Positions 51,699 through 59,924 of a stretch of DNA of 64,000 nucleotides are shown here, piece by piece. The position numbers were made by a program, and so were the translations under genes. Positions within the stretch are counted from its first letter, which is position 1; every line of letters starts with the position of its first letter. The notes under the pieces were generated by a model that ran no database searches, was not told the DNA's origin, and saw only the letters and a program-made list of their open reading frames with translations. This DNA comes from Pseudomonas fragi (lineage in GTDB: Bacteria; Pseudomonadota; Gammaproteobacteria; Pseudomonadales; Pseudomonadaceae), in the NCBI RefSeq assembly GCF_025426255.1, contig NZ_CP104861.1:4340001-4404000 (forward strand). Direction: 5' to 3'.

Positions 51699-54519
51699 TA
51701 GACACTCTCTCTGTTTGCTCAAGGCAGATGAACAAGGCGCTGAGGCCAAAGGGTTTTACCAGGCACTCATCCATGCCCACCGCCAAACACCTCGCACGCT
51801 CTTCCTGCTGGGCATTGGCCGTAGCGCCAATGATGGGCACCTGGTTATCGAAATTTCGCAGTTGAGTCGTCAATTCGTAGCCGTTCATGCGCGGCATGTT
51901 CACGTCAGTCAGAACCCTGTCGAAGGTCGCGTGCTTCCATAGCTCCAGCGCCTCCAAACCATCGGATGCCATCACCACCGTACAACCCAACTCTTCTAGC
52001 TGTTCCTTGAGAATCAACCGGCTGATGGCGTTGTCTTCAGCGACCAGAACATGCAGCCCCAGCGGTTTATAAACGCTGGAACCCGGCTCAAATGGCCGGG
52101 CGTAGGGGTTGAGACCCTGAGCCTGACTGACGGCACGGCGCAGGTCGTGCAAATCACTCAATTTGACGTGCCATTGCGCGCCCTCGCGTTCGCCAGGTGC
52201 AAAACACCTATTGCCGCACGCAATCACTACCGGGCCGGGCCATTGCACCTCAGGGCTGCGTTCGTATTCGCCGGGATACAACTCGACCAGCACAGCATTG
52301 CTGTCATGAATGTCCATCCCGGGACGCAGCACTTGTGCCCTGGCCCCCCAGCGTCGCAGCCAGCCGCAAATGTTTTCGGCCAGTTTCGGTATGGATGACC
52401 GGACGAATACTTTTTCAGGTAACAACTTGACTGAGTCGTCCAGTTTCGGAGCTCGGCACTGTTCCAGAGGCAGTGCGAGAGTAAAGCTGCTACCCAAGCC
52501 CGGCTCGCTGACGACACTCATGGTGCCGCTCATCAAGTACATCAAGCGCTGGCAAATCGACAGGCCCAAGCCCGTGCCACTGATCACATTGGCCCGGGAA
52601 CCGGCCTGGTAAAAAGGGTCGAACAAGAAGGGTTGATCTTCCTGCGCGATCCCCTGCCCCGTGTCAGTCACTTGCCAGGACACCGTCACTCGCTCATCGC
52701 TGCGGCTATCCACCGTCACTCGCACCACAATCTGCCCGCTATCGGTGAATTTGACGGCATTACTCAGCAAATTATTCAAAATCTGGCGAATCCTGGGTGC
52801 ATCGCCGAGCAACTGTTCCGGTAACTGCGGATCGATATGCGCATATAGCTGCAAGCCCTTGCTTTGCGCTGCCGCCGAGTACCCGCTGACCACTTCCTGG
52901 ATCAAATCCAGAGGGGCAAATTCGCTCACCTCCAGCGCCAGTTGTCCTGCCTCTATCTTCGATACATCCAGCACATCACAGATCAGTTGCAGCAGCGTAG
53001 AAGACGAACTTTGAATAGCCTGCACATATTCTTGCTGACGGGGGGTTAACTGGGTGCGCGCTAATAGTTCAAGGGTGCCCAAGGCGCCATACAACGGTGT
53101 GCGAATCTCGTGGCTCATGGTTGCCAGAAACTGCGTTTTGGCATCATTGGCCTTGTCCGCCACACGCTTGGCCTGCTCCAGGGCGATCTCGACATCCTTG
53201 TGTGCGCTGATGTCACTAAATGCGCAGAGGAGCACGTCCTCACCTTTATAACGTGTGGCTACAAACCTGATATGCAGATGGCGTCCAGCAACCGAGAACT
53301 CATCGAAACGGTTTCTTTCGCTGCTGTCATACGCTCGGTCAATCCAGTCATGGCATAACTGATCACGTTCACGGCCATGTCCCAACCACTGTTGGGCCAG
53401 AGTATTTTCCAAAACCACCGCGCCAGTGGCCCTTCGCAACACACACAACGCAACGGGTGCCGTCTGAATAACTGTACGACTGAATGCTTCGCTCTCGATC
53501 AGCGCCTGTTTTCGATATATCGCGGGGTTAATCAGTTGGCGTTCGATACGTTGCACCAGCAACCCCAACCCCAATGCACTGCCAAAACCAATTAAAAGGG
53601 CAATAAGCAACGGCTCACGCAGAGATGTTAACAAGTGACCGAACTCCATCGAGTACACCACTTGCAGGTCCGCATAGCCCAGTTGGTTACGCATGATCAG
53701 GTAGTCGGGCCACAACCCGTCGCCCGTAAAACCAAATTGACGATCACCGCCAAAGCCTTGCAGCGCTTGTGTCAGGCCTGGATTCAAGGCACTGGCAAAT
53801 ATCTCTTCGCCCTGAGCATTAATCACCACAAAGTCACCTGCGTGCTTGCGGTCCATGGCCGTCGAAATTTCGGCCCCCTCAATTTCCAGGCCCAACCACC
53901 CTGAATGAGGGTCACGCTGATCGAGCAAGGTGAACAGGTACAAAACCGGGCTGTCAGCAATGACGAAGTTAGGCGTGGCGTTAAACCAATACTCGCCCTT
54001 AACGGGCATCGGCGTTTTTTCCAGCTCTTTTAGCTGACGCAATACATTCTGGTCGACGGGTATTGGCTGCAGCGTGTATCGGGTCAGGCGCACTGCCTGC
54101 GCATCAGAGCCGGCCTTTACGTACAGCAGATTGATGTTCTCTTCGCGTAGATACTCAAGTTCACGACGGGTCTGCCACAGGCTCCAGGAGTGCATACCTT
54201 CGCCCAGTGTCATTTCAACCTCATCCGCCAGTTCCATGGGCGCAGCTGGTGAGACGGGCTTGTTACGCACCGCCGCCAGGCTGAGGTTTTTGAGGAGCAT
54301 TTCATGGCCGGTGAAAAAGCGCTGGGCTTCGAGTATCGCCCCGCTCATATAACCCCGGCGCTGGGAGATCTCCCGGTCGAAACTGGAGTTGATATACACA
54401 TACAGCCCGCCTAACAACGACAGTAACAAGGCGACAAAAAACGAACGCAGCAAAGTACGCGCTGCGATTGAGGTCGAGAACGAGGCATCCTGGGGACGGA
54501 AAAAATGTTTTAACTTCAT
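51688..54519 (-). CDS. PvrS-like hybrid sensor kinase without HPt
   Basis: A 943-residue membrane kinase: helices about 24-44 and 303-323 bound a periplasmic sensor region; PAS-like region about 345-435; HisKA with His470 (ATMSHEIRTPLYG); HATPase (NNLLSNAVKFTD, GTGLGLSICQRL); a degenerate receiver-like domain; and a receiver with Asp872 (VLTDVNMPRMNG). The protein ends 71 residues after this Asp, so there is no HPt. Phosphotransfer to PvrR-like or RcsB-like regulators would need an HPt from elsewhere; the RcsC-like kinase has one. The leader immediately before the start folds into a hairpin (54521-54543). Confidence 0.9.
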   Translation of the reverse strand: MKLKHFFRPQDASFSTSIAARTLLRSFFVALLLSLLGGLYVYINSSFDREISQRRGYMSGAILEAQRFFTGHEMLLKNLSLAAVRNKPVSPAAPMELADEVEMTLGEGMHSWSLWQTRRELEYLREENINLLYVKAGSDAQAVRLTRYTLQPIPVDQNVLRQLKELEKTPMPVKGEYWFNATPNFVIADSPVLYLFTLLDQRDPHSGWLGLEIEGAEISTAMDRKHAGDFVVINAQGEEIFASALNPGLTQALQGFGGDRQFGFTGDGLWPDYLIMRNQLGYADLQVVYSMEFGHLLTSLREPLLIALLIGFGSALGLGLLVQRIERQLINPAIYRKQALIESEAFSRTVIQTAPVALCVLRRATGAVVLENTLAQQWLGHGRERDQLCHDWIDRAYDSSERNRFDEFSVAGRHLHIRFVATRYKGEDVLLCAFSDISAHKDVEIALEQAKRVADKANDAKTQFLATMSHEIRTPLYGALGTLELLARTQLTPRQQEYVQAIQSSSSTLLQLICDVLDVSKIEAGQLALEVSEFAPLDLIQEVVSGYSAAAQSKGLQLYAHIDPQLPEQLLGDAPRIRQILNNLLSNAVKFTDSGQIVVRVTVDSRSDERVTVSWQVTDTGQGIAQEDQPFLFDPFYQAGSRANVISGTGLGLSICQRLMYLMSGTMSVVSEPGLGSSFTLALPLEQCRAPKLDDSVKLLPEKVFVRSSIPKLAENICGWLRRWGARAQVLRPGMDIHDSNAVLVELYPGEYERSPEVQWPGPVVIACGNRCFAPGEREGAQWHVKLSDLHDLRRAVSQAQGLNPYARPFEPGSSVYKPLGLHVLVAEDNAISRLILKEQLEELGCTVVMASDGLEALELWKHATFDRVLTDVNMPRMNGYELTTQLRNFDNQVPIIGATANAQQEERARCLAVGMDECLVKPFGLSALFICLEQTERVSNVL

Positions 54520-54520
54520 G

Positions 54521-54543
54521 CTGCCAGCCTATTGAGCTGGCAG
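54521..54543 (-). promoter_or_regulatory. Hairpin covering the ribosome-binding region of the pvrS-like gene
   Basis: CTGCCAGC (54521-54528) and GCTGGCAG (54536-54543) form an 8-bp perfect stem ending one base from the start codon of the minus-strand gene. The only Shine-Dalgarno-like bases (AGG) lie inside it. On the plus strand it is followed by TTTTT, so it could alternatively act as a terminator for antisense transcription. Confidence 0.5.
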
Positions 54544-54611
54544 TTTTTGAAACATCAGACAAACCTTAAAAAACCGGTTCAGCTGTAAGCACGCTTGATT
54601 AAACCTGAAGT

Positions 54612-55496
54612 TTAAGCCGGGCGAACCGCGCTCAAGTCCATCCGCCCATCCTTCATCGGCGGGCACCAGTAATAGCCACCATTCAAGGGCCGGCTAAAGC
54701 TGTACAGACCATCAACGATGCCATCTTCCATGCCGCTCATCCGACGCAACTGGACTTCAAACGCGTTCAAGGTCCGGCTAAAGGACACAAACATCAGCCC
54801 GGCCTTGCCATTTTCTGTCCACGGCATGGAGCGACGCACGGTAAAGGCTTCAGGCGAGAAACTCTCTTGAGCAGTGCGCTTGACGTGGGCCGAGGCCGGC
54901 GCGTCTTCAAGCTCTTCGTTATCGCTCTTGCGACGACCAATCAGGTTGTCTTGCTCGGTTTGCGGGCGAGCAGCAAAACCGTTCAGGTCATGCTGCCACT
55001 GCTGCACGGCAACAAAACAGCCTCCGTCCAGCCCTGCACCGGCGTTAGCAACGATAGCCGCATCGACCGCCGCTTCATCCACCGGGTTTTCAGTACCGTC
55101 TTCATAGCCGGTCAAGTCACGATCGGTGTTGTAGCGAAAGCCTTCAGTCACTTGCAGCAAGCTCAAAGCAGGCGCCAGCGCCGCTTCGATGGCCTGACTG
55201 CGGTGCAGCAACTCGCCGCGGTCATCACCCAGCAACCACAACCACAGCGCGTGCTGGGTCGACGGGTTTTCAACCATTGCATTAAGAGCCGGGAACACTC
55301 GCAGCCCTGGAATTTTTACGCCCAATGCCAACACCAGCGGCGACCCAAAGCCCGCTACTACGCTTTTGCCGTCCACCCACTGCGACAAAACGTCGAGCGC
55401 AGCCGGCAGTGCTTCTACAGACTTGAGGGCGAAAAACATGTAGCGCGCCTGTGACGGCACGGGTTTGGCAAGAATGCCTGGCTGGTAGAGACTCAT
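54612..55496 (-). CDS. Dyp-type haem peroxidase
   Basis: A 294-residue dye-decolourising peroxidase. The distal motif is GYEDGTENP (catalytic Asp). The proximal haem His is probably in ASAHVKRT and the conserved Arg in FTVRRSMPW. GLMFVSFSRTLNAFEVQL and the YSFSRPLNGGYYWCPP end are typical of B-type cytosolic enzymes. No signal peptide. Uses H2O2 to oxidise dyes or Mn(II); physiological substrate unknown. Stands alone, followed by the pilus regulators. Confidence 0.92.
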   Translation of the reverse strand: MSLYQPGILAKPVPSQARYMFFALKSVEALPAALDVLSQWVDGKSVVAGFGSPLVLALGVKIPGLRVFPALNAMVENPSTQHALWLWLLGDDRGELLHRSQAIEAALAPALSLLQVTEGFRYNTDRDLTGYEDGTENPVDEAAVDAAIVANAGAGLDGGCFVAVQQWQHDLNGFAARPQTEQDNLIGRRKSDNEELEDAPASAHVKRTAQESFSPEAFTVRRSMPWTENGKAGLMFVSFSRTLNAFEVQLRRMSGMEDGIVDGLYSFSRPLNGGYYWCPPMKDGRMDLSAVRPA

Positions 55497-55710
55497 AGAA
55501 ACTCCTTTGGGAAAGGAAAGAGTTTACCCCTCAGCAGCGCCTTTTCGGACAGCGAGGGTTATTTTTGTTGCGAAGCCCGTTTTGTATTAATCCATCGGCA
55601 AAAACCCTCGATTGATTTAATGTGCTCTCCCTGTGGTTGCACCGGCTTTTCATCCCTGAAAGGCCGGGTGCAGACAACACAATAATCATAAGAACAATGA
55701 GGTATGCCCC

Positions 55711-57129
55711 ATGGCCGCTGAGATTACAGACAGCCGCTCTGCCCGCTTTGCCCTGCGCTGCTCGAACTGGGCCGAGCGCTGGTTTCCTGACTCCTGGGTG
55801 TTCGCTGCTGTTGCGGTGATCACCGTTGCACTGGCCACGATGTTTATGGGGGCCAAACCCACCGATACCGCGAAGGCGTTCGGCGATGGTTTCTGGAGCC
55901 TGATCCCGTTCACCATGCAAATGGCCTTCGTGGTAATTGGCGGCTACGTGGTCGCCAGTTCACCGCCTGCGGTCAAACTGATCGACAAACTGGCACAAGT
56001 GCCGAAGAACGGACGCCAGGCTGTGTGCTGGGTGGCGTTGATTTCGATGGTCGCCTCATTGCTGAACTGGGGCCTGTCCCTGGTATTTGGCGGTCTGCTG
56101 GTGCGGGCACTGGCCCGGCGTACCAACCTGCGCATGGACTATCGCGCCGCCGGCGCTGCGGCGTACTTGGGGCTTGGCGCAGTGTGGGCATTGGGGCTGT
56201 CGTCTTCTGCCGCGCAGTTGCAGGCCAACCCGGCCAGCCTGCCGCCGTCGATTCTGGCAATCACCGGGGTTATCCCCTTCACCGAAACCATCTTTCTCTG
56301 GCAGTCCGGTGTGTTGCTGGCAGCCCTGGTGGTGGTATCACTGATCGTTGCCTACGCGACTGCGCCTGGCCCTGAATCCGCTCGTGACGCCGCAGCCTGT
56401 GGTATCGATCCGAGCTTCAGCACGCCAGAACTGCCGCCACGCACACGGCCCGGCGAGTGGCTGGAATACAGCCCGGTGTTGACCATCTTGCTGGTGCTCC
56501 TGGCGGCCGGCTGGTTGTTTCACGAGTTCTCGACCAAACCGGCGATCAGCGCCATCTCGGGGCTTAACACCTACAACTTTCTGTTCCTGATGCTAGGTGC
56601 TCTGTTGCACTGGCGCCCGCGCAGTTTTCTGAATGCTGTGGCCAGCGCCGTGCCCACCACCACCGGGGTGATGATTCAGTTCCCGCTGTACGGCTCGATT
56701 GCAGCGCTGATGACGGTGGTCAAAGGTACTGACGGGCAAACCCTTGCCCATCACATCTCGACGTTTTTCGTGCAAATCGCATCCCACGACACCTATGCGT
56801 TATTGATGGGCGTGTATTCGGCAATTTTGGGCTTTTTCATTCCGTCGGGCGGCGGCAAGTGGATTATCGAAGCGCCCTATGTGATGCAAGTGGCCAATGA
56901 TCTGGGTTACCACCTGGGTTGGTCTGTGCAGATTTACAACGCCGCTGAAGCGCTGCCGAACCTGATCAATCCGTTTTACATGCTGCCGCTGTTGGGCGTG
57001 CTGGGACTCAAAGCGCGGGATTTGATCGGCTTTTCGTTTGTGCAGTTGCTGGTGCACACGCCGCTAGTGCTGTTTTTGCTGTGGGCGCTGGGGACTACCC
57101 TGACGTATACGCCGCCAGTGATGCCGTAA
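55711..57129 (+). CDS. atoE: Short-chain fatty acid transporter (AtoE family)
   Basis: A 472-residue inner-membrane transporter with about 12 membrane segments. Family features are the N-terminus RCSNWAERWFPDSWVFAAVAVIT, SLLNWGLSLVFGGLLVRALARR and FFIPSGGGKWIIEAPYVMQ. AtoE takes up acetoacetate and short-chain fatty acids such as butyrate. No ato enzymes are adjacent, so the substrate is by family only. AATGAGG lies just before the ATG as Shine-Dalgarno. The 214-base region upstream has no other gene. Confidence 0.88.
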   Translation: MAAEITDSRSARFALRCSNWAERWFPDSWVFAAVAVITVALATMFMGAKPTDTAKAFGDGFWSLIPFTMQMAFVVIGGYVVASSPPAVKLIDKLAQVPKNGRQAVCWVALISMVASLLNWGLSLVFGGLLVRALARRTNLRMDYRAAGAAAYLGLGAVWALGLSSSAAQLQANPASLPPSILAITGVIPFTETIFLWQSGVLLAALVVVSLIVAYATAPGPESARDAAACGIDPSFSTPELPPRTRPGEWLEYSPVLTILLVLLAAGWLFHEFSTKPAISAISGLNTYNFLFLMLGALLHWRPRSFLNAVASAVPTTTGVMIQFPLYGSIAALMTVVKGTDGQTLAHHISTFFVQIASHDTYALLMGVYSAILGFFIPSGGGKWIIEAPYVMQVANDLGYHLGWSVQIYNAAEALPNLINPFYMLPLLGVLGLKARDLIGFSFVQLLVHTPLVLFLLWALGTTLTYTPPVMP

Positions 57130-57147
57130 GCGAACCCGCAACCAAAT

Positions 57148-57232
57148 GTGGGAGCGGGCTTGCTCGCGATTCAGGCGGCGCGGTAATGCAGGAAAACCGC
57201 GTCGATACCATCGCGAGCAAGCCCGCTCCCAC
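57148..57232. repeat. REPIN: inverted REP doublet
   Basis: A 23-base GTGGGAGCGGGCTTGCTCGC-type REP (57148-57170) is repeated exactly in inverse orientation at 57210-57232, separated by 39 bases. This is a complete REPIN of the P. fluorescens group and sits between the converging atoE and can genes, where it can also act as a terminator. No RAYT transposase is in the window. Confidence 0.9.
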
Positions 57233-57249
57233 GGGTTATGCATGCAACC

Positions 57250-57894
57250 TCAGATCGAGCCCACCGGCCGCAGGCGATACTGCGGAGGCAATTGGTCCAG
57301 CCCGCTGATGGTGGTGTTCAGGCTCTTCCAGCGACCGTCCTTGATCCCGTAAATGCAGCCGTGAACCGACAGCTTCTGCCCGCGATGCCAGGCATTCTGC
57401 ACGATGTTGGTGTGGCCAACGTTCGCCACCTGCTGAATAACGTTCAGCTCACACAAACGGTCGACGCGCTCTTCCTCGGTCGGCAACAGCGCCAGCGCTT
57501 CACGATTCTCGTAATACAGATCGCGAATGGAACGCAGCCAGCCATCGATCAGGCCCAGTTGCTGGTCCTTCATGGACGCACGCACGCCGCCACAGCCATA
57601 GTGGCCCGTTACCAATATATGTTTGACCTTCAACACATCGACCGCGTACTGAATCACCGACAGGCAATTGAGGTCAGTGTGCAGCACGACATTGGCCACG
57701 TTGCGGTGCACAAACAGATCGCCGGGTAGCATGCCGACAATTTCGTTGGCCGGTACGCGTGCATCCGAACAACCAATCCATAGGTATTCCGGCGTTTGCT
57801 GGCGAGCCAGCTTGGCAAAAAAGTCAGGATCTTCCTGTTTGATCGCATCGGCCCAGCGCTCGTTGTTATCAATCAGATCTTGTAGTTCGTTCAT
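57250..57894 (-). CDS. can: Beta-class carbonic anhydrase
   Basis: A 214-residue zinc enzyme interconverting CO2 and bicarbonate. Zinc ligands and catalytic dyad are visible: Cys, Asp and Arg in WIGCSDARVPAN; His and Cys in VTGHYGCGGVRA. The start MNELQDLIDNN is the usual N-terminus; 23 more upstream codons are open. Its neighbours (acidic hypothetical protein, rimI) are those of the P. aeruginosa locus. Confidence 0.95.
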   Translation of the reverse strand: MNELQDLIDNNERWADAIKQEDPDFFAKLARQQTPEYLWIGCSDARVPANEIVGMLPGDLFVHRNVANVVLHTDLNCLSVIQYAVDVLKVKHILVTGHYGCGGVRASMKDQQLGLIDGWLRSIRDLYYENREALALLPTEEERVDRLCELNVIQQVANVGHTNIVQNAWHRGQKLSVHGCIYGIKDGRWKSLNTTISGLDQLPPQYRLRPVGSI

Positions 57895-58045
57895 GCTGTG
57901 AAGCCTCAAGAGTTGATGCGCTGTTATGACAGCCGACCAGCGGTCGGGGTCACGTTGATACATGTCATTCCGGCGGTCAGCCGGGTGGAATCTTCAACAA
58001 TGACTACAGTCATCGTATTAAGGCCCTACAGTATGAGGAATTGCC

Positions 58046-58429
58046 ATGAATGATTCACGTCGCCCTTACGGGGCACCGCAACCCGCACCGATAGACGATA
58101 TCGAGGATGCCATGGGCTCGGTTGAGCCACTGAATTTTGATGATGACGACACTTACGAGCCCATCAGCGATTTGTTTATCGACGATGAAAGAGTCAAGCA
58201 CAGGGCGGTGCTCAATGATGAGCTGGAGTTGGGCCTCAATGACGACGACCTGGAGCAGGAGATGCTCATCCGCGAAGACGGTGCCCGCGATGCCAAGGAA
58301 GCCGCCCAGAGCCCGAATGCTGCCGCTGACTGGGATTTGAGCCTGGTTGACGAAGACGAAATAGGCGCTGGCAAAGGGCTGGATGAAGCAGAACTGGCGG
58401 AAATTGATCCTGTGGGTCGCAAGCATTGA
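58046..58429 (+). CDS. Conserved acidic hypothetical protein
   Basis: A 127-residue soluble protein, very rich in Asp and Glu (NFDDDDTYE, NDDDLEQE, DEDEIGAG), predicted largely disordered, with no recognised domain, signal or membrane segment. Similar small acidic proteins lie between can and rimI in other pseudomonads and are sometimes labelled serine kinase/phosphatase without a kinase motif; none is seen here. The gene is real by codon use and by conserved position. Function unknown. Confidence 0.7.
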   Translation: MNDSRRPYGAPQPAPIDDIEDAMGSVEPLNFDDDDTYEPISDLFIDDERVKHRAVLNDELELGLNDDDLEQEMLIREDGARDAKEAAQSPNAAADWDLSLVDEDEIGAGKGLDEAELAEIDPVGRKH

Positions 58430-58470
58430 AACGCATGCGGGAGCACACTCTCATTGCCGCACCAAACACT

Positions 58471-58542
58471 GTGGGAGCGGGCTTGCTCGCGATGCTATCG
58501 ACGCGGTGATTCAGACATACCGGGTCGAAAGCCAGCTCCCAC
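58471..58542. repeat. REP doublet, one arm degenerate
   Basis: An intact 23-base GTGGGAGCGGG REP at 58471-58493 is paired with a shortened inverse arm (CCAGCTCCCAC, 58532-58542). It lies between the acidic hypothetical gene and rimI, which converge. Same family as the doublet at 57148. Confidence 0.8.
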
Positions 58543-58558
58543 AAATGGCTTGTTGCAG

Positions 58559-59011
58559 TTAGTCGACCAGCGTACAGGCCATTACCACTGCATCTTCACG
58601 ACCACCCACTGCCGGGTAGTAATCACGGCGGCGGCCGATTTCGTTGAAGCCATAGCGCTCATACAACTTGAACGCAGCCGTGTTGCTGTCGCGCAGTTCG
58701 AGGAAACACTCGCGGGCCTCATGCTTGTAGGCAATCGACATCAGCTGTTCAAGCAACTTGAGCCCCAAGCCACGTCCCTGACTCTCGGGTTTAACGGTAA
58801 TGTTCAGCAAATGCGCTTCATCGAGGATGATTTGCACCACACCGTGGCCCACTTGCTGCTCACCTTCAAACATCAGCCAGATGTGATATTTACCTAGGCC
58901 ATCGAGAAAAATACCGCGTGTCCACGGGTGGCTGAAGGCGGCGTATTCAATTTTCAATACCGCTTCAAGGTCCGCCTCGGTCATCGGGCGAAAAGTTACA
59001 GCATCACTCAT
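58559..59011 (-). CDS. rimI: Ribosomal-protein S18-alanine N-acetyltransferase
   Basis: A 150-residue GNAT acetyltransferase that acetylates the N-terminal Ala of S18. The acetyl-CoA loop is VKPESQGRGLGLKLLEQL and the C-terminal motif is RYGFNEIGRRRDYYP. Start MSDAVTFRPM overlaps the 3' end of the psi-subunit gene by 8 bases, recalling the holD-rimI order of E. coli. Confidence 0.92.
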   Translation of the reverse strand: MSDAVTFRPMTEADLEAVLKIEYAAFSHPWTRGIFLDGLGKYHIWLMFEGEQQVGHGVVQIILDEAHLLNITVKPESQGRGLGLKLLEQLMSIAYKHEARECFLELRDSNTAAFKLYERYGFNEIGRRRDYYPAVGGREDAVVMACTLVD

Positions 59012-59780
59012 CGTTTTGTTTCCAGCGCGCCAAAAGCCTGCGCATGGCTTGCCACACATCCGCTTTGCGTTGTGGCTCATCCATTAATAGTTCCAGACCC
59101 GGCAACGCCCATGCGCAGCCCAGTCCTTCGATTTCGAGTTCACGGTTGAACGATTCGGCATCGACCTCACCGGCAAACCGCACCGCTGGCAGCCCCACCA
59201 GCCACAAGCAGGCACATTCGGCCTCTTCCAGGCGGGCCATGAGAAAACCCTGCACAAACTCACGCGCAGCGTCAGGCCCTTGATCAACATTGCCGCGCCT
59301 GAGGAGCGGCCAACGCACCGGCTCGCCAATGATTTGCGGGCTATCGGGCAGACCCGCAGCGCGCAACATATCCTTTAACAATAAATAGGCTGGGTCACGA
59401 CTCTGGAACGCACTGCCTGTGGGTAACTCCACCAGCACCAGGCAGCGCCCGGCGCGCAACAATTGCAGGGCAAAACGCGGCGGTGGCAACTGCACAACCT
59501 TGGCCGGTACGGGAGCCGATTGATCTTTCTCCACTGCCTTGCTGGCAGGGCGCGGGGTGACCAAAGGCCGAGGCACTTCGATCCGTGGGCGCTCTGCGGG
59601 CTTGCTCGGTGCGGCCGCCGCCTTGACCACAGGCCGAATGATTTCAGGCTCTGCAGGCGGTTCAGGAAGCACCAGCAGTTCTGGCCGCGAAGGTGCGGCA
59701 AACGGCAATTCAGTGCGCGGCAACCAACTGACCACTTGCATGGCAGTCAAAAAAGCGCGGCGGCGGGACTCGTTCAACAA
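59004..59780 (-). CDS. holD: Probable DNA polymerase III psi subunit (pseudomonad cryptic type)
   Basis: A 258-residue cytoplasmic protein that starts with a conserved helix (RRRAFLTAMQVVSWLPRTELPFAAPSRPELL), resembling the HolD N-terminal segment that contacts chi. A proline/alanine-rich linker (about 35-95) and a C-terminal domain follow. It is nearly twice the length of E. coli psi. P. aeruginosa PA4679, at the same place before rimI, was identified as psi biochemically; assignment here rests on that synteny and partial resemblance. Automatic names such as TonB-like come only from the proline-rich linker. Start TTG is uncertain. A DnaA box lies 13 bases upstream. Confidence 0.7.
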   Translation of the reverse strand: MLNESRRRAFLTAMQVVSWLPRTELPFAAPSRPELLVLPEPPAEPEIIRPVVKAAAAPSKPAERPRIEVPRPLVTPRPASKAVEKDQSAPVPAKVVQLPPPRFALQLLRAGRCLVLVELPTGSAFQSRDPAYLLLKDMLRAAGLPDSPQIIGEPVRWPLLRRGNVDQGPDAAREFVQGFLMARLEEAECACLWLVGLPAVRFAGEVDAESFNRELEIEGLGCAWALPGLELLMDEPQRKADVWQAMRRLLARWKQNDE

Positions 59781-59792
59781 GGGTCGGCCATC

Positions 59793-59801
59793 TGTGGATA
59801 A
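59793..59801 (-). promoter_or_regulatory. Consensus DnaA box upstream of the psi-subunit gene
   Basis: TTATCCACA on the minus strand lies just before the putative psi gene and opposite mksF. An exact DnaA box between a replication gene and a chromosome-condensin operon may have regulatory meaning. There is no cluster, so it is not an origin. Confidence 0.35.
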
Positions 59802-59924
59802 CTAAAGAGGGGGGATTCTACCGCCCTTCTGCCCTTCCCGCCCGCAGTTGATCCGCCAAGTGATGACTCGACCTCACGTTGCAGTACAATCGCGGCCTTT
59901 CATTGCCAATTGACCGGCCCTCCC

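Noticed and set aside
59004..59780. TonB-like energy transducer
   Set aside because: The proline-rich linker might suggest it, but there is no N-terminal membrane helix and no TonB C-terminal motif; synteny supports the psi subunit instead.
28761..59801. DnaA boxes as sign of a replication origin
   Set aside because: Exact boxes at 28761 and 59793 are isolated, with no AT-rich unwinding element or dnaA/dnaN/gyrB nearby. Similar strings inside coding sequence (near 17237 and 46803) look incidental.
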